Shown here: piece by piece, positions 1 through 8,793 of the stretch
Layout: each line of letters begins with the position of its first letter
How positions within the stretch are numbered: the stretch's first letter is position 1
Assembly (NCBI GenBank): GCA_023954015.1
Contig: JAMLIS010000007.1
Span: 62,001 to 126,000, forward strand
Direction of reading: 5' to 3'
Length of the DNA: 64,000 nt
Source: Burkholderiaceae bacterium
GTDB taxonomy: Bacteria; Pseudomonadota; Gammaproteobacteria; Burkholderiales; Burkholderiaceae_E
Program-made: the position numbers and the translations under genes
Notes under the pieces: model-generated
Databases searched by the model: none
What the model was told of the DNA's origin: nothing
Seen by the model: the letters and a program-made list of their open reading frames with translations, nothing else

Positions 1-367
1 CGCTCTTGCGCACGAACAGCGGCAGGCTCGCTTCGATGCGCCCGGCGTCGGCTTCGAGCAGTACCAGCATCTCGTCGAACATCGCGCGCACGCCCGCCTG
101 GTCGAGCGCCGGTTCATCGGCTGCCAGCCGTCGCTCGAGCAGGGCGAGGAAGCGCGACATGTGCGTACCCTTTCGCTCGGCGGGCAGCGCGACGTACAAC
201 CCGAAGCGCCCGACGCTCGGCTGCTCGCCCGAGCTGCTGCGCCAGCGCAGCGGATAGCGCAGGCCCCTCACGCCGACGCGCTCGATCGGCAGCTGCCGGC
301 GGTCGGCGCTGCCCTGCACGTCGAGCAGCGTGCCGCCCAGCGTCGCGGCGCTGTCGCGAACGTTCAT
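1..367 (-). CDS. folE2: GTP cyclohydrolase I type IB (FolE2), N-terminal part
   Basis: The window edge cuts off the 3' part; about 122 N-terminal residues are present, read leftwards from ATG at 367. FolE2 converts GTP to dihydroneopterin triphosphate, the first step of folate synthesis, and unlike FolE can work with metals other than zinc. The visible protein shows the family's N-terminal signature: an early 'VQ' strand, '[13 protein letters not shown]', and 'KGTHMSRF' around residue 75, followed by a helical acidic stretch. It follows dxs by 38 bp on the same strand, so it is probably the last gene of the xseB-ispA-dxs-folE2 operon. The match is by motif recognition only; the catalytic C-terminal half is not visible. 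Confidence 0.85.
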   Translation of the reverse strand, partial: MNVRDSAATLGGTLLDVQGSADRRQLPIERVGVRGLRYPLRWRSSSGEQPSVGRFGLYVALPAERKGTHMSRFLALLERRLAADEPALDQAGVRAMFDEMLVLLEADAGRIEASLPLFVRKS

Positions 368-405
368 CGAATCCTCCGCCGGTTTGCGGTGCACGAAAGG
401 GGCGT

Positions 406-2364
406 TCAGCCGCGGCCGCCGGCGACGAGTCGCGGCGCCTTGTCGATGCCGGGTCGATCGTCGAAACGCGCGCGCACCGATCGCTCGATGCCGGCGGCGT
501 CGAGCCCCTCGGCGCGCAGCAGCAGCGACTGCTCGCCGTGCTCGATGTGCCGATCGGGCAGTCCGAGCTGCAGCAAGGGCCGCACGATCGCCTCGGCGGC
601 GAAGGCCTCGGCCACCGCACTGCCGGCGCCGCCCATCACGACGTGCTCCTCGATCGTGACGAAGGCATCGTGCGTCGCGGCCAGCTCGCGCAACAGGGCG
701 ACGTCGATGGGCTTGACGAAACGCATGTTCACGACGGTCGCATCGAGCGCCTCGCCGGCGGCAAGCGCCGGCGCGAGCATCGTGCCGAAGGCAAGCAGCG
801 CGATGCGTCGGCCGCCACCGGGCCGATGCTCGCGAGCGCACTCGCGGCGCACTTCGGCGCGGCCGATCGGAATCGCAGTCAGATCCTTCGACACCGTCGC
901 CCCGACGCCGGCGCCGCGCGGATAACGCACCGCAGCCGGCCCGTCGTGACGGAAAGCCGTGTAGAGCATCTGCCGGCACTCGTTCTCGTCCGCCGGCGCC
1001 ATCACCACCAGGTTCGGCACGCAGCGCAGGTACGCGTAGTCGTACACGCCCGCGTGCGTCGCGCCGTCGGCGCCGACGATGCCGGCACGGTCGAGCGCGA
1101 ACACGACCGGCAGGTTCTGCAACGCCACGTCGTGCACGAGCTGATCGTAGCCGCGCTGCAGGAAAGTGCTGTAGATCGCGACGACCGGCTTCATTCCCTC
1201 GCAGGCGAGCCCGGCGGCAAAGGTGACCGCGTGCTGCTCGGCGATGCCGACGTCGAAATAACGCTGCGGAAACCGCCGCTCGAACTCGACCAGGCCCGAG
1301 CCTTCGCGCATCGCCGGCGTGATCGCCACGAGCCGCTCGTCGAGCGCGCCCATGTCGCAGATCCAGTCGGAGAACACCTGCGTGTAGGTCGGACGAGACG
1401 GAGCCGACGGCGTGCGGACGCCTTCGTGGGGATCGAAGCGTCCCGGCCCGTGATAGAGCACCGGATCGGCCTCGGCAAGCTTGTAGCCCTGCCCCTTGCG
1501 CGTGACCACGTGCAGGAACTGCGCGCCGCGCAGCTCGCGAAGGTTCTGCAGCGTGGGCACGAGGCTGTCGAGGTCGTGTCCGTCGATCGGGCCCACGTAG
1601 TTGAAGCCGAACTCCTCGAACATCGTCGCCGGCGCCACGAAGCCCTTCGCGTGCTCCTCGAGCCGCTTGGCCAGCTCGAACAGCGGCGGCACGTTCTGCA
1701 GCACGGCACGCCCGACGTCGCGCGCCTTCGTGTAGAAACGGCTCGAGAGCAGGCGCGCAAGGTAGCGGTTCAGCGCTCCCACCGGAGGCGAAATCGACAT
1801 CTCGTTGTCGTTCAGGACGACGAGCAGGTCGATGTCGGTGGTCACGCCCACGTTGTTCATCGCCTCGAAGGCCATGCCGGCGGTCATCGCGCCGTCGCCG
1901 ATCACCGCGACGTGCCGGCGGCGGGAGGGTCCGACGCCCTCGCCCTTGTTGCGGGATGCAACCGCCATGCCGAGCGCGGCCGAGATCGACGTCGACGAAT
2001 GCGCGGTGCCGAATGCGTCGTACTCGCTTTCGTCGCGCCGGGGAAAGCCCGAGATCCCGTCGTGCTGGCGCAGCGTGGCCATCGCCGTTCGGCGCCCGGT
2101 GAGGATCTTGTGCGGGTAGCTCTGGTGCCCCACGTCCCAGATCAGCCGGTCGCGCGGCGTATCGAAGACGTAGTGCAGCGCGATCGCGAGCTCGACCGTG
2201 CCCAGGTTCGACGACAGGTGCCCGCCGGTGCGCGACACCGACTCGAGCACGAAGGCGCGCAGTTCGATCGCCAGCTGCCCGAGCGAGGCCCGGTCGAGCG
2301 TGCGCAGTTGCGCCGGGTCGTCGATCGTCGACAGCAGCGTCTTCTCGGCGTCGCGCACAGGCAT
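406..2364 (-). CDS. dxs: 1-deoxy-D-xylulose-5-phosphate synthase
   Basis: 652 residues, the usual DXS size. It condenses pyruvate and glyceraldehyde 3-phosphate into DXP, the first step of the MEP isoprenoid pathway, using thiamine diphosphate. Seen: the N-terminal 'GGHLSSNLG' and '[16 protein letters not shown]' blocks, the ThDP/Mg motif '[16 protein letters not shown]' near residue 160, and the transketolase-type pyrimidine-domain motif '[17 protein letters not shown]' (catalytic Glu). The ATG at 2364 gives the expected N-terminus. It lies 73 bp downstream of ispA on the same strand, so C5-precursor supply and prenyl chain elongation are co-transcribed, as is common in proteobacteria. Confidence 0.97.
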   Translation of the reverse strand: MPVRDAEKTLLSTIDDPAQLRTLDRASLGQLAIELRAFVLESVSRTGGHLSSNLGTVELAIALHYVFDTPRDRLIWDVGHQSYPHKILTGRRTAMATLRQHDGISGFPRRDESEYDAFGTAHSSTSISAALGMAVASRNKGEGVGPSRRRHVAVIGDGAMTAGMAFEAMNNVGVTTDIDLLVVLNDNEMSISPPVGALNRYLARLLSSRFYTKARDVGRAVLQNVPPLFELAKRLEEHAKGFVAPATMFEEFGFNYVGPIDGHDLDSLVPTLQNLRELRGAQFLHVVTRKGQGYKLAEADPVLYHGPGRFDPHEGVRTPSAPSRPTYTQVFSDWICDMGALDERLVAITPAMREGSGLVEFERRFPQRYFDVGIAEQHAVTFAAGLACEGMKPVVAIYSTFLQRGYDQLVHDVALQNLPVVFALDRAGIVGADGATHAGVYDYAYLRCVPNLVVMAPADENECRQMLYTAFRHDGPAAVRYPRGAGVGATVSKDLTAIPIGRAEVRRECAREHRPGGGRRIALLAFGTMLAPALAAGEALDATVVNMRFVKPIDVALLRELAATHDAFVTIEEHVVMGGAGSAVAEAFAAEAIVRPLLQLGLPDRHIEHGEQSLLLRAEGLDAAGIERSVRARFDDRPGIDKAPRLVAGGRG

Positions 2365-2437
2365 CGTCGTGTCCGGCTCAGGGCGTGTGGAGCGATCGGG
2401 CGTGCAGGACGGGCATCGACGAACGGTTCATCCGGTC

Positions 2438-3397
2438 TCACGCCCGGCGAAGAACGATTCGATCGGCGAGCGCGGCCAGCCGCAGCGCACGCGGGCCGAG
2501 CGGTGCGATCGCCTCGCGCGCCTGCAGGCGCAGCCGCTCGGCCAGCGCACGCGCCGCCTGCAGTCCGATCGTCGACACGTAGGTTGGCTTGTCGAAATCG
2601 GCATCCTTGCCGGCGGTCTTGCCCAGCGTTGCCGAGTCGCCCTCGACGTCGAGGATGTCGTCGACGACCTGGAAGGCGAGTCCGACCGCATCGGCGTAGC
2701 GCCCGAGCAAGGGCATCGATGCATCCGCGTCGCCGGCGCAGGCGCCGCCCAGCCGCACCGATGCGGCGAGCAGCGCGCCGGTCTTGCGTCGATGCATGTC
2801 CTCGAGCGTGTCGGCGTCGAGCGCGACCCCGACCGAGGCGAGATCGATCGCCTGGCCGCCCGCCATCCCGATCGAACCCGATGCGCGAGCCAGTTCGGCG
2901 ACCATCGAAACGGCGGCTCGCGCGTCGACGCCGTGCTCGGCGGCCGCGGCCAGCGACTCGAAGGCAAGCGCCTGCAGCGCATCGCCGACCAGCATCGCGA
3001 GCGCTTCGCCGTAGACGACGTGCACGGTGGGCCGGCCGCGCCGCAGTACATCGTCGTCCATGCAGGGCATGTCGTCGTGCACGAGCGAATACGCATGGAT
3101 CAGCTCGACGGCGCTGGCCGCGCAATCGAGTGCCCGGGCGGGTGCGCCGAGCGCCTCGCCGGCAGCATGAACGAGCAGTGCGCGGATGCGCTTGCCGCCG
3201 CCGAGCGCGGCGTAGCGCATCGCCTCGTGCAGTCGCATCGGATGCGTATCGGCCGGCGCCAGCGCGCGCTCGAGCGCAAGCTCGATGCGCGCACGCCGGT
3301 CGGCGATCCATGCATCGAAGCCCGGGCCGTCGGCCGCCGCGACGGCGCCGGCCGGGCCGACGGCGCGTGCGCCGTCCGTCGCGAGCGAAGCGCTCAT
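2438..3397 (-). CDS. ispA: (2E,6E)-farnesyl diphosphate synthase (polyprenyl synthetase)
   Basis: 319 residues. It extends DMAPP/GPP with IPP to farnesyl diphosphate for ubiquinone and undecaprenyl carriers. Both aspartate-rich motifs are present: 'DDMPCMDDD' (first, substrate Mg sites) and 'DDILDVEGD' (second), plus 'GGKRIRALL' near the N-terminus that binds IPP. The ATG at 3397 was chosen because it overlaps the xseB stop as ATGA, giving translational coupling; a longer in-frame extension upstream is only the xseB shadow. It sits between xseB and dxs in one minus-strand operon. Confidence 0.96.
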   Translation of the reverse strand: MSASLATDGARAVGPAGAVAAADGPGFDAWIADRRARIELALERALAPADTHPMRLHEAMRYAALGGGKRIRALLVHAAGEALGAPARALDCAASAVELIHAYSLVHDDMPCMDDDVLRRGRPTVHVVYGEALAMLVGDALQALAFESLAAAAEHGVDARAAVSMVAELARASGSIGMAGGQAIDLASVGVALDADTLEDMHRRKTGALLAASVRLGGACAGDADASMPLLGRYADAVGLAFQVVDDILDVEGDSATLGKTAGKDADFDKPTYVSTIGLQAARALAERLRLQAREAIAPLGPRALRLAALADRIVLRRA

Positions 3398-3660
3398 CGG
3401 CTCGCGGATCCGGCGCCGGGCTCGCCCGGGTCGCAGGCGCCCGCGGCGGCATCGAAGGGCTCGAGCAGGTCGGCCTCGAGAATGCGCACCTGCTGCTGCA
3501 CGTCGGCGAGCGACCTGCGGCACCACGCGACGAGCGACGCTCCTCTGCGGTAGGCGCCGAGCGACTCCTCGAGCGACAGCGTGCCGCTCTCCATGCGCTG
3601 CACGAGCTGCTCGAGCTCCGCGAGCGCGCGTTCGAAGGATTCGGGGTTGGACGAGTCCAT
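3394..3660 (-). CDS. xseB: Exodeoxyribonuclease VII small subunit
   Basis: 88 residues, a typical XseB length. It is the small helical subunit of ExoVII, which degrades single-stranded DNA with the large XseA subunit (not in this window). The family signature is clear: 'SFERALAELEQLVQRMESGTLSLEESLGAYRRG' is the conserved hairpin, quoted here in part at residues 8-40, followed by 'LADVQQQVRILE'. The start is ATG at 3660. It is the first gene of the minus-strand operon with ispA, dxs and folE2, the arrangement seen in many proteobacteria. Confidence 0.95.
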   Translation of the reverse strand: MDSSNPESFERALAELEQLVQRMESGTLSLEESLGAYRRGASLVAWCRRSLADVQQQVRILEADLLEPFDAAAGACDPGEPGAGSASR

Positions 3661-3819
3661 GAAGGACCCGATTTTACTTCGCTTTCCCCGACCTCGTCGG
3701 GCGGCGGCGCTCCACTGCGCCGGCGGCCGGCCGGCCGATGCGATCGAGGTATCCTCTTGCGCTCGTCCGGCAGCCGGGGCGGGCCGGGGCGACGAGGCAC
3801 GCTGATCAAGGAGGATCCG

Positions 3820-4932
3820 ATGTCCGACGTGGGCCGCCCGGATCGGCTCGCGCGTGCGCGCACGCAATTGCCGATCTCCGCCTATTTCGACGAAGCGCTT
3901 TTCGCCCGCGAGCAGCAGACGCTGTTTCGCCGCGGCCCCGGCTACGTCGGCCACGAGCGGATGGTGCCCGAACCGGGCGACTACTGCGTGCTGCCCGCCG
4001 AGAACGACGGGCGCGTGCTGGTGCGCAGCGAGAGCGGCGTCGCGCTGCTGTCGAACGTCTGCCGCCACCGCCAGGCCGTCATGCTCGACGGGCGCGGCAA
4101 CGCGCCGAACATCGTCTGCCCGCTGCATCGCTGGACCTACGACCTCTCGGGGCGCCTGCTCGGGGCGCCGCACTTCGACGAACAGCCCTGCCTGGACCTC
4201 GCCCGCACGCCGCTGCAGCGCTGGAACGGGTTGCTCTTTCGCGGCCCGCGCGACGTCGCCGCCGACCTCGCCGGCATCGGAAACCATGCCGAGTTCGACT
4301 TCTCCGACTTCCGGCTCGATCACATCGAAATCCACGAGTGCGACTACAACTGGAAGACCTTCATCGAGGTCTACCTGGAGGACTACCACGTCGTGCCGTT
4401 CCACCCCGGCCTCGGCCAGTTCGTCTCGTGCGACGACCTGCGCTGGCAATTCGGCGAGCGCTGGTCGCTGCAGACGGTAGGCACCTGGAAGGCGCTGGGC
4501 AGGCCGGGCACGCCGGTCTACCGCCGCTGGCACGAGCAACTGCTGCGCTACACCGGGGGCAGGCTTCCGCAGCGCGGGGCGATGTGGCTGACGATCTTTC
4601 CGAACGTCATGCTCGAGTGGTACCCGCACGTGCTCGTCGTGTCGACCGTCCTGCCGCGTGCACCGCACAGGACCACCAACGTCGTCGAGTTCTACTATCC
4701 GGAGGAGATCGTGCTGTTCGAGCGCGAGTTCGCCGAGGCGCAGCGCGCCGCGTACATGGAAACGGCACTCGAGGACGACGAAATCGCGATGCGAATGGAC
4801 GCCGGACGCCGCGTGCTGATGGAGCGCGGCGAGGACGACGCCGGCCCCTACCAGAGCCCGATGGAGGATGGAATGCAGCACTTCCACGAATTCCTGCGCG
4901 CCCAGCTCGGCCTCGGTCGCGCGAGCGCCTGA
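3820..4932 (+). CDS. Rieske non-heme iron oxygenase (ring-hydroxylating dioxygenase alpha-subunit family)
   Basis: 370 residues. The Rieske [2Fe-2S] ligands are seen as C81-x-H83 and C100-x2-H103, and the mononuclear iron site as 'NWKTFIEVYLEDYHVVPFH' with H190 and H195. Such enzymes transfer electrons from a ferredoxin or reductase to an Fe(II) site that activates O2 for hydroxylation or demethylation. The substrate cannot be told. ATG 3820 follows a strong ribosome binding site (AAGGAGG at 3808-3814). No reductase, ferredoxin or beta subunit lies nearby, so it relies on partners elsewhere. It is divergent from xseB and heads a plus-strand trio with a rhodanese (20 bp gap) and a P-loop kinase. 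Confidence 0.9.
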   Translation: MSDVGRPDRLARARTQLPISAYFDEALFAREQQTLFRRGPGYVGHERMVPEPGDYCVLPAENDGRVLVRSESGVALLSNVCRHRQAVMLDGRGNAPNIVCPLHRWTYDLSGRLLGAPHFDEQPCLDLARTPLQRWNGLLFRGPRDVAADLAGIGNHAEFDFSDFRLDHIEIHECDYNWKTFIEVYLEDYHVVPFHPGLGQFVSCDDLRWQFGERWSLQTVGTWKALGRPGTPVYRRWHEQLLRYTGGRLPQRGAMWLTIFPNVMLEWYPHVLVVSTVLPRAPHRTTNVVEFYYPEEIVLFEREFAEAQRAAYMETALEDDEIAMRMDAGRRVLMERGEDDAGPYQSPMEDGMQHFHEFLRAQLGLGRASA

Positions 4933-4952
4933 GACGCGACACGCAAGCCACC

Positions 4953-5810
4953 ATGCCGATGCGCTGGCGAACCTTGATCCGCGTCGACGAACTCGCCCGA
5001 CGCCTCGATTCGTGCGTGGTCGTCGACTGCCGCCACGACCTGACGAATCCCGGATACGGACCGGCCGCCTGGGCCGAAGCGCACCTTCCCGGGGCCTTCT
5101 TCCTGCATCAGGACCACGACCTGGCCGGCGAGCGCAACGGCGCCAACGGCCGACATCCGTTGCCCGGGCGCGAGACGCTGCGTCGCAGGCTCGAGTCGAT
5201 CGGGCTCGCCGACGGCGTCCAACTGGTCGGCTACGACGAGACCGGCGGCATGTATGCCTCGCGTCTGTGGTGGCTGGCGCGCTGGCTCGGCCATCCGGAA
5301 GTGGCCGTGCTCGACGGCGGACTTCCGGCGTGGCGGGCGGCCGGGCACGCCCTCACGCGCGAACCTCCGGTGGCTCGCACGCGCGGCGCCCTGAGCCTGC
5401 GCGCACCGCGCACCGCACAGCTGGACGCCGCCCAGGTGCTTGCGCAGCTCGGCGGCACCCGCATGCGCATCGTCGACGCGCGCACGCCCGAGCGCTGGCG
5501 CGGGGAAATCGAACCGCTCGACCCGGTGGCGGGCCGCATCCCCGGGTCGGCGAACCGGCCCTACAGCGAGAACCTGCAGCCCGACGGCCGCTTCAAGCCG
5601 GCCGACGCGCTGCGCGCGGAATTCCTCGCGCTGCTCGACGGGCGCGAGGCGAGCGCGCTGGTGCACCACTGCGGCTCGGGCGTGACGGCCTGCCACAACC
5701 TGCTGGCGATGGAAATCGCCGGGCTGCCGGGCGCGGCACTGTATCCCGGCTCCTGGAGCGAGTGGTGCGCCGATCGCGCACGCCCGGTCGCCGTCGGTCC
5801 CGGCAACTGA
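4953..5810 (+). CDS. Sulfurtransferase with two rhodanese domains
   Basis: 285 residues, the size of thiosulfate or 3-mercaptopyruvate sulfurtransferases with tandem rhodanese modules. The N-terminal, inactive module spans about residues 8-130 ('VVVDCRHDL...GAFFLHQD', 'LDGGLPAWRAAG'). The C-terminal module spans about 155-280 and carries the active loop 'CGSGVTA', whose cysteine takes the persulfide. The CGSGVT loop is more typical of the thiosulfate/mercaptopyruvate group than of single-domain PspE/GlpE. The ATG at 4953 is 20 bp after the Rieske gene and the stop is 2 bp before the next ATG, so the three genes are likely one transcript. Confidence 0.93.
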   Translation: MPMRWRTLIRVDELARRLDSCVVVDCRHDLTNPGYGPAAWAEAHLPGAFFLHQDHDLAGERNGANGRHPLPGRETLRRRLESIGLADGVQLVGYDETGGMYASRLWWLARWLGHPEVAVLDGGLPAWRAAGHALTREPPVARTRGALSLRAPRTAQLDAAQVLAQLGGTRMRIVDARTPERWRGEIEPLDPVAGRIPGSANRPYSENLQPDGRFKPADALRAEFLALLDGREASALVHHCGSGVTACHNLLAMEIAGLPGAALYPGSWSEWCADRARPVAVGPGN

Positions 5811-5812
5811 CC

Positions 5813-6412
5813 ATGGCGCGCCTGGTCTTCTTCACCGGCCACGCCGGCACCGGCAAGACGACGCTGGCCAAGCGCGCCGTACCGCTGCTGCACGCCCGCA
5901 CCGGCGAGAGCTTCTGCATCCTCGACAAGGACACGATCTACGGCGCCTACAGCGCGAAAGTGATGGGTCTGGTCACCGGAGACCCCGACGACCGCGACAG
6001 TCCCACCTATCTCGAGCATCTGCGCGACGAGGAATACAACGGCCTGCTCGAGATCGCCCGCGAAAACCTCGAACTCGGCGTGAACACCGTGCTCGTCGGG
6101 CCGTTCTCGCGCGAAGTGCGCTCGCACCGCGTCTTCGATCCGTCCGCACTCGGCGTACCTCGCGACACCGCCGTCTCGGTCGTCTGGGTCGAACTCGAAG
6201 AGCAGGCAGCGAAAGCGCGAATCGTCGCGCGCGCGCACCCCAACGATCGCTACAAGCTCGCGCACTGGGACGAATACCGCAAGCGCCGCTTCGTCCCCGA
6301 TCCGGGCGAGTTCCCGCTGCTCATCCGGCACGACAACACGGTGTTCGACCCGCACGCCTTCGAACGGCTCGTCGAGAGGCTGTGCGGGGTCGCGTATACG
6401 GCGATGCACTGA
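5813..6412 (+). CDS. P-loop kinase-like ATPase
   Basis: 199 residues with a Walker A motif 'GHAGTGKTT' at about residues 9-17 right after the first strand, and a kinase-like layout ('CILDKDTIYGAYS' after the P-loop, a basic 'RAHPNDRYKLAHWDEYRKRR' region resembling a lid). It resembles small AAA/zeta-toxin-like or nucleoside-type kinases of unknown substrate; no specific family is claimed. The ATG at 5813 lies 2 bp after the rhodanese stop, so it is almost certainly co-transcribed with the Rieske and rhodanese genes. The link suggests a shared but unknown pathway. Confidence 0.8.
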   Translation: MARLVFFTGHAGTGKTTLAKRAVPLLHARTGESFCILDKDTIYGAYSAKVMGLVTGDPDDRDSPTYLEHLRDEEYNGLLEIARENLELGVNTVLVGPFSREVRSHRVFDPSALGVPRDTAVSVVWVELEEQAAKARIVARAHPNDRYKLAHWDEYRKRRFVPDPGEFPLLIRHDNTVFDPHAFERLVERLCGVAYTAMH

Positions 6413-6445
6413 AGCAGCGGGCGAATGCGCCGCTTCCGCGCCGCC

Positions 6446-7231
6446 TCAATGCGCGTCGAGCAGCGCCGTGGAAAGCGCTATCAGAGAAACGCCGCCGAGC
6501 ATCAGCGCGAACTGCCAGAACCACTCGCCGCCGCGGCGCGTCTCGCGATGCAGCCCCGGGATCAGGTCGGCGAGCGCCACGTAGACGAAACTTGCGGCAG
6601 CGACGACGAGCACGTAGGGCAGCAGCGACCTGCCGTGCTCGAGAGCGAAGTAGCCGACGACCCCGCCAAGTACCGCGGCGGCGCCGCTGAGCAGGTTGTA
6701 GACCAGGGCGCGCCGACGCGTGTAGCCCGCGTTGAGCAGGACGATGAAGTCGCCGATCTCCTGCGGGATTTCGTGCGCGGCGATTGCCGCCGTCGTGATC
6801 CAGCCGAGCGCCGGATCCGCAAGGAAGGCGGCGGCGATCATCACGCCGTCGGCGGTGTTGTGGATGGTGTCGCCCACCAGCACCACCAGGCCCGCGGGCC
6901 CCGCCTCGTCCCGGTCGTGTCCGTGCCGATGCCCGTGACCGTCGTGCTCGTGATGGTGACTGTGCCGCAGCACCGCGAAGTTCTCGAGCGTGAAGAAGGC
7001 GATGATGCTGGCCAGCAGCGTCCACGAAAGCGAATGAATACCGGCGCCCGATTCGAAGGCCTCGGGCAACAGGTTCAGGATCGCCGACCCGAGCAGCAGG
7101 CCCGCCGACAGGCTCACCAGCCGCTGCACGACAGCGGCGAGCACCGACAGCGAAAGCCATGCGGCAATCAGGACGCTCGCCGCTCCCGAGAGGAGAGTCG
7201 CGACGATGATCGCCACAAGCGTCGGGAACAC
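6446..7231 (-). CDS. ZIP-family divalent metal transporter
   Basis: About 261 residues, an inner-membrane protein with roughly 8 hydrophobic segments. It imports (or moves) Zn2+ or related metals. Seen: a histidine-rich cytoplasmic loop of the 'HSHHHEHDGHGHRHGH' type near residues 95-112, the transmembrane 4 metal motif 'HNTADG', and the transmembrane 5 motif 'AHEIPQEIGDF', both ZIP hallmarks. No ATG exists at the N-terminus; GTG at 7231 is used here and GTG at 7216 is an alternative. A TATACT box (7271 to 7266) lies just upstream on this strand. It is divergent from the MOSC gene and convergent with the kinase. Confidence 0.9.
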   Translation of the reverse strand: MFPTLVAIIVATLLSGAASVLIAAWLSLSVLAAVVQRLVSLSAGLLLGSAILNLLPEAFESGAGIHSLSWTLLASIIAFFTLENFAVLRHSHHHEHDGHGHRHGHDRDEAGPAGLVVLVGDTIHNTADGVMIAAAFLADPALGWITTAAIAAHEIPQEIGDFIVLLNAGYTRRRALVYNLLSGAAAVLGGVVGYFALEHGRSLLPYVLVVAAASFVYVALADLIPGLHRETRRGGEWFWQFALMLGGVSLIALSTALLDAH

Positions 7232-7265
7232 GGTCTGCGCAGGCGGGAGAAGCGGAGCGAGCCGC

Positions 7266-7271
7266 AGTATA
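7266..7271 (-). promoter_or_regulatory. Possible -10 box for the ZIP transporter gene
   Basis: TATACT on the minus strand, five of six matches to the sigma-70 -10 consensus, about 35 bp upstream of the GTG at 7231. No good -35 match lies 16-18 bp further up, so this is weak support. Confidence 0.35.
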
Positions 7272-7360
7272 GCGACTGGGCGGTGCCGCGATCGCTGCGG
7301 CTCCGGTTGCCGATGGCAGAATTCGCGTGCAACGCATCGCTTCGATGCGCGGGAGCGAAC

Positions 7361-8167
7361 ATGGTGATTCGTGTCGTGCGGATCAACACGACGCCGGTGA
7401 AGGGCACGGCGCTCGATCGACCCGAACGGGTCGATCTGGGGTCCGCCGGCGTGCAAGAGAACCGGCTGTTCCACTTCGTCGACGCACGGGGAACGATGAT
7501 CAACGGCAAGCGCGCGGGCGAGCTCGTGCGCCTGCGCAGTCGGTACGACGCGGAAGCGGACCGGTTGTCGATCGGCTTTCCCGACGGCCGGCGCATCGAG
7601 GAGCGCGTGCGCTGCATCGGCGAGACGGTCACCACCGACTTCTACGGGCGCCCGGTACGCGGACACGTCGTCGACGGTCCATGGAGCGACGCGGTGAGCG
7701 AGTTCGCCCGAGTCGCGCTGCGGCTCGTACGCATCGCGCCCGGCGCCACCGGCACTGACGTCCATCCGGTCACGCTGATTTCGCGTGCCACGATGGAGCA
7801 CGTCCGCAGCATCGCCGGGGGACCGGCCGAACGCTGGGAAGATCGCTTCCGCATGCTTTTCGAGCTCGACGGCCTCCCACCCTACGAGGAAGACGCCTGG
7901 ATCGATCGCAGCGTCGCGATCGGCGAAGCGATCCTGCGGGTGATCGGTCCGGTTCCGCGCTGCGTCGTCACGACGCACGATCCCGCGAACGGCGTGCCGG
8001 GTTTCGACACGCTGGGCGCGCTGCGACGGGCTCGCGCCGCATATCGGCAGGCGCCGCCCCCGTCGAGCGAGCCGCTGCCCGACACCGCCAAGCTGCTGCT
8101 CGGCGTCTACGCCACGGTCGAGAAACCCGGCCGCGTATCGCTGGGCAGCAACGCGAACCTGCGTTGA
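7361..8167 (+). CDS. MOSC domain protein (molybdenum cofactor sulfurase C-terminal-like)
   Basis: 268 residues. An N-terminal MOSC beta-barrel segment ('VVRINTTPVKGTALDRPERVDL' region, residues 3-25) is followed by the MOSC core with 'HPVTLISRATMEHV' and 'RFRMLFELDG', ending in 'RCVVTTHDPANGVPGFDTL', where the conserved Cys sits (about residue 205). MOSC proteins carry sulfur or bind Moco-like ligands and often take part in detoxifying N-hydroxylated compounds. The exact substrate is unknown. ATG 7361 has a GGGAGCG Shine-Dalgarno element. It is divergent from the ZIP gene. Confidence 0.88.
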   Translation: MVIRVVRINTTPVKGTALDRPERVDLGSAGVQENRLFHFVDARGTMINGKRAGELVRLRSRYDAEADRLSIGFPDGRRIEERVRCIGETVTTDFYGRPVRGHVVDGPWSDAVSEFARVALRLVRIAPGATGTDVHPVTLISRATMEHVRSIAGGPAERWEDRFRMLFELDGLPPYEEDAWIDRSVAIGEAILRVIGPVPRCVVTTHDPANGVPGFDTLGALRRARAAYRQAPPPSSEPLPDTAKLLLGVYATVEKPGRVSLGSNANLR

Positions 8168-8331
8168 GTCGTGATGCGCCCCAGGCAGGTGCACGCGACT
8201 CCTCCGACATCCCCTCGCGCCCCTGCGGGTGACCTGCGGGCGGCCGTCGACACGGCGCACAATCGACGAGGCCGGCGCCTGGCTGCGACCCGCAGCGAAT
8301 CGGCGTGCGGCTTCCAACGAGGAGCATCACC

Positions 8332-8751
8332 ATGAACGCGCTGCCCATCCTGCGTCGTTTCGCCCTCGCGACCGTCGCGTCGACGGCCTTCGCCCTCGCA
8401 CCTGCGATCGCGCAGGACCTGAAAGTCGATCTGAGCGGCAGCAAGGAGGTGCCGCCGGTCAAGACGAACGCGTCGGGCACCGGATCGTTCTCGATCGCGT
8501 CCGACGGCGCGATCAGCGGCTCGGTGACCACGACCGGCATCGACGCGACGATGGCGCACATCCATGAAGCCGCCGCCGACGCCAACGGCCCGGTGCAGGT
8601 TCCGCTGAAGAAGGAAGGCAATGCGTGGGTCGTGCCCGCCGGCACCCGGCTCGACGAAAAGCAGCAGAAGGCGTTGAAGGAGGGCAAGCTGTACGTGAAC
8701 GTGCACAGCAAGGCGCACCCGGGCGGAGAGCTGCGCGCACAGCTGAAATAG
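8332..8751 (+). CDS. Secreted CHRD domain protein
   Basis: 139 residues. A signal peptide is visible at 1-26 (basic start, hydrophobic core, 'ALAPAIAQ' cleavage region). The remainder is a single CHRD module: 'VDLSGSKEVPPVKTNASGTG', 'AHIHEAA' and the closing 'VHSKAHPGGELRAQL'. CHRD domains are small beta-rich modules, first seen in chordin, found singly in bacterial periplasmic or secreted proteins with no assigned function. The ATG at 8332 follows an ACGAGGAG ribosome site; an upstream in-frame start at 8305 would spoil the signal peptide. It is convergent with polA; the 42-bp gap holds a small CCGGCC/GGCCGG hairpin. Confidence 0.9.
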   Translation: MNALPILRRFALATVASTAFALAPAIAQDLKVDLSGSKEVPPVKTNASGTGSFSIASDGAISGSVTTTGIDATMAHIHEAAADANGPVQVPLKKEGNAWVVPAGTRLDEKQQKALKEGKLYVNVHSKAHPGGELRAQLK

Positions 8752-8793
8752 CCGTTGCCCTCTCCGGCCGGCGCGAGGGCCGGTGCGACACGA

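Noticed and set aside
538..4932. A 1464-codon open frame on the plus strand covering the dxs-ispA-xseB region
   Set aside because: Only its last 370 codons (Rieske oxygenase) are coding. The rest is antisense to three clear genes and is Arg/Ala/His-rich, a G+C-rich artefact.
8752..8793. Rho-independent terminator between the CHRD gene and polA
   Set aside because: A CCGGCC/GGCCGG hairpin exists but no U-tract on either strand.
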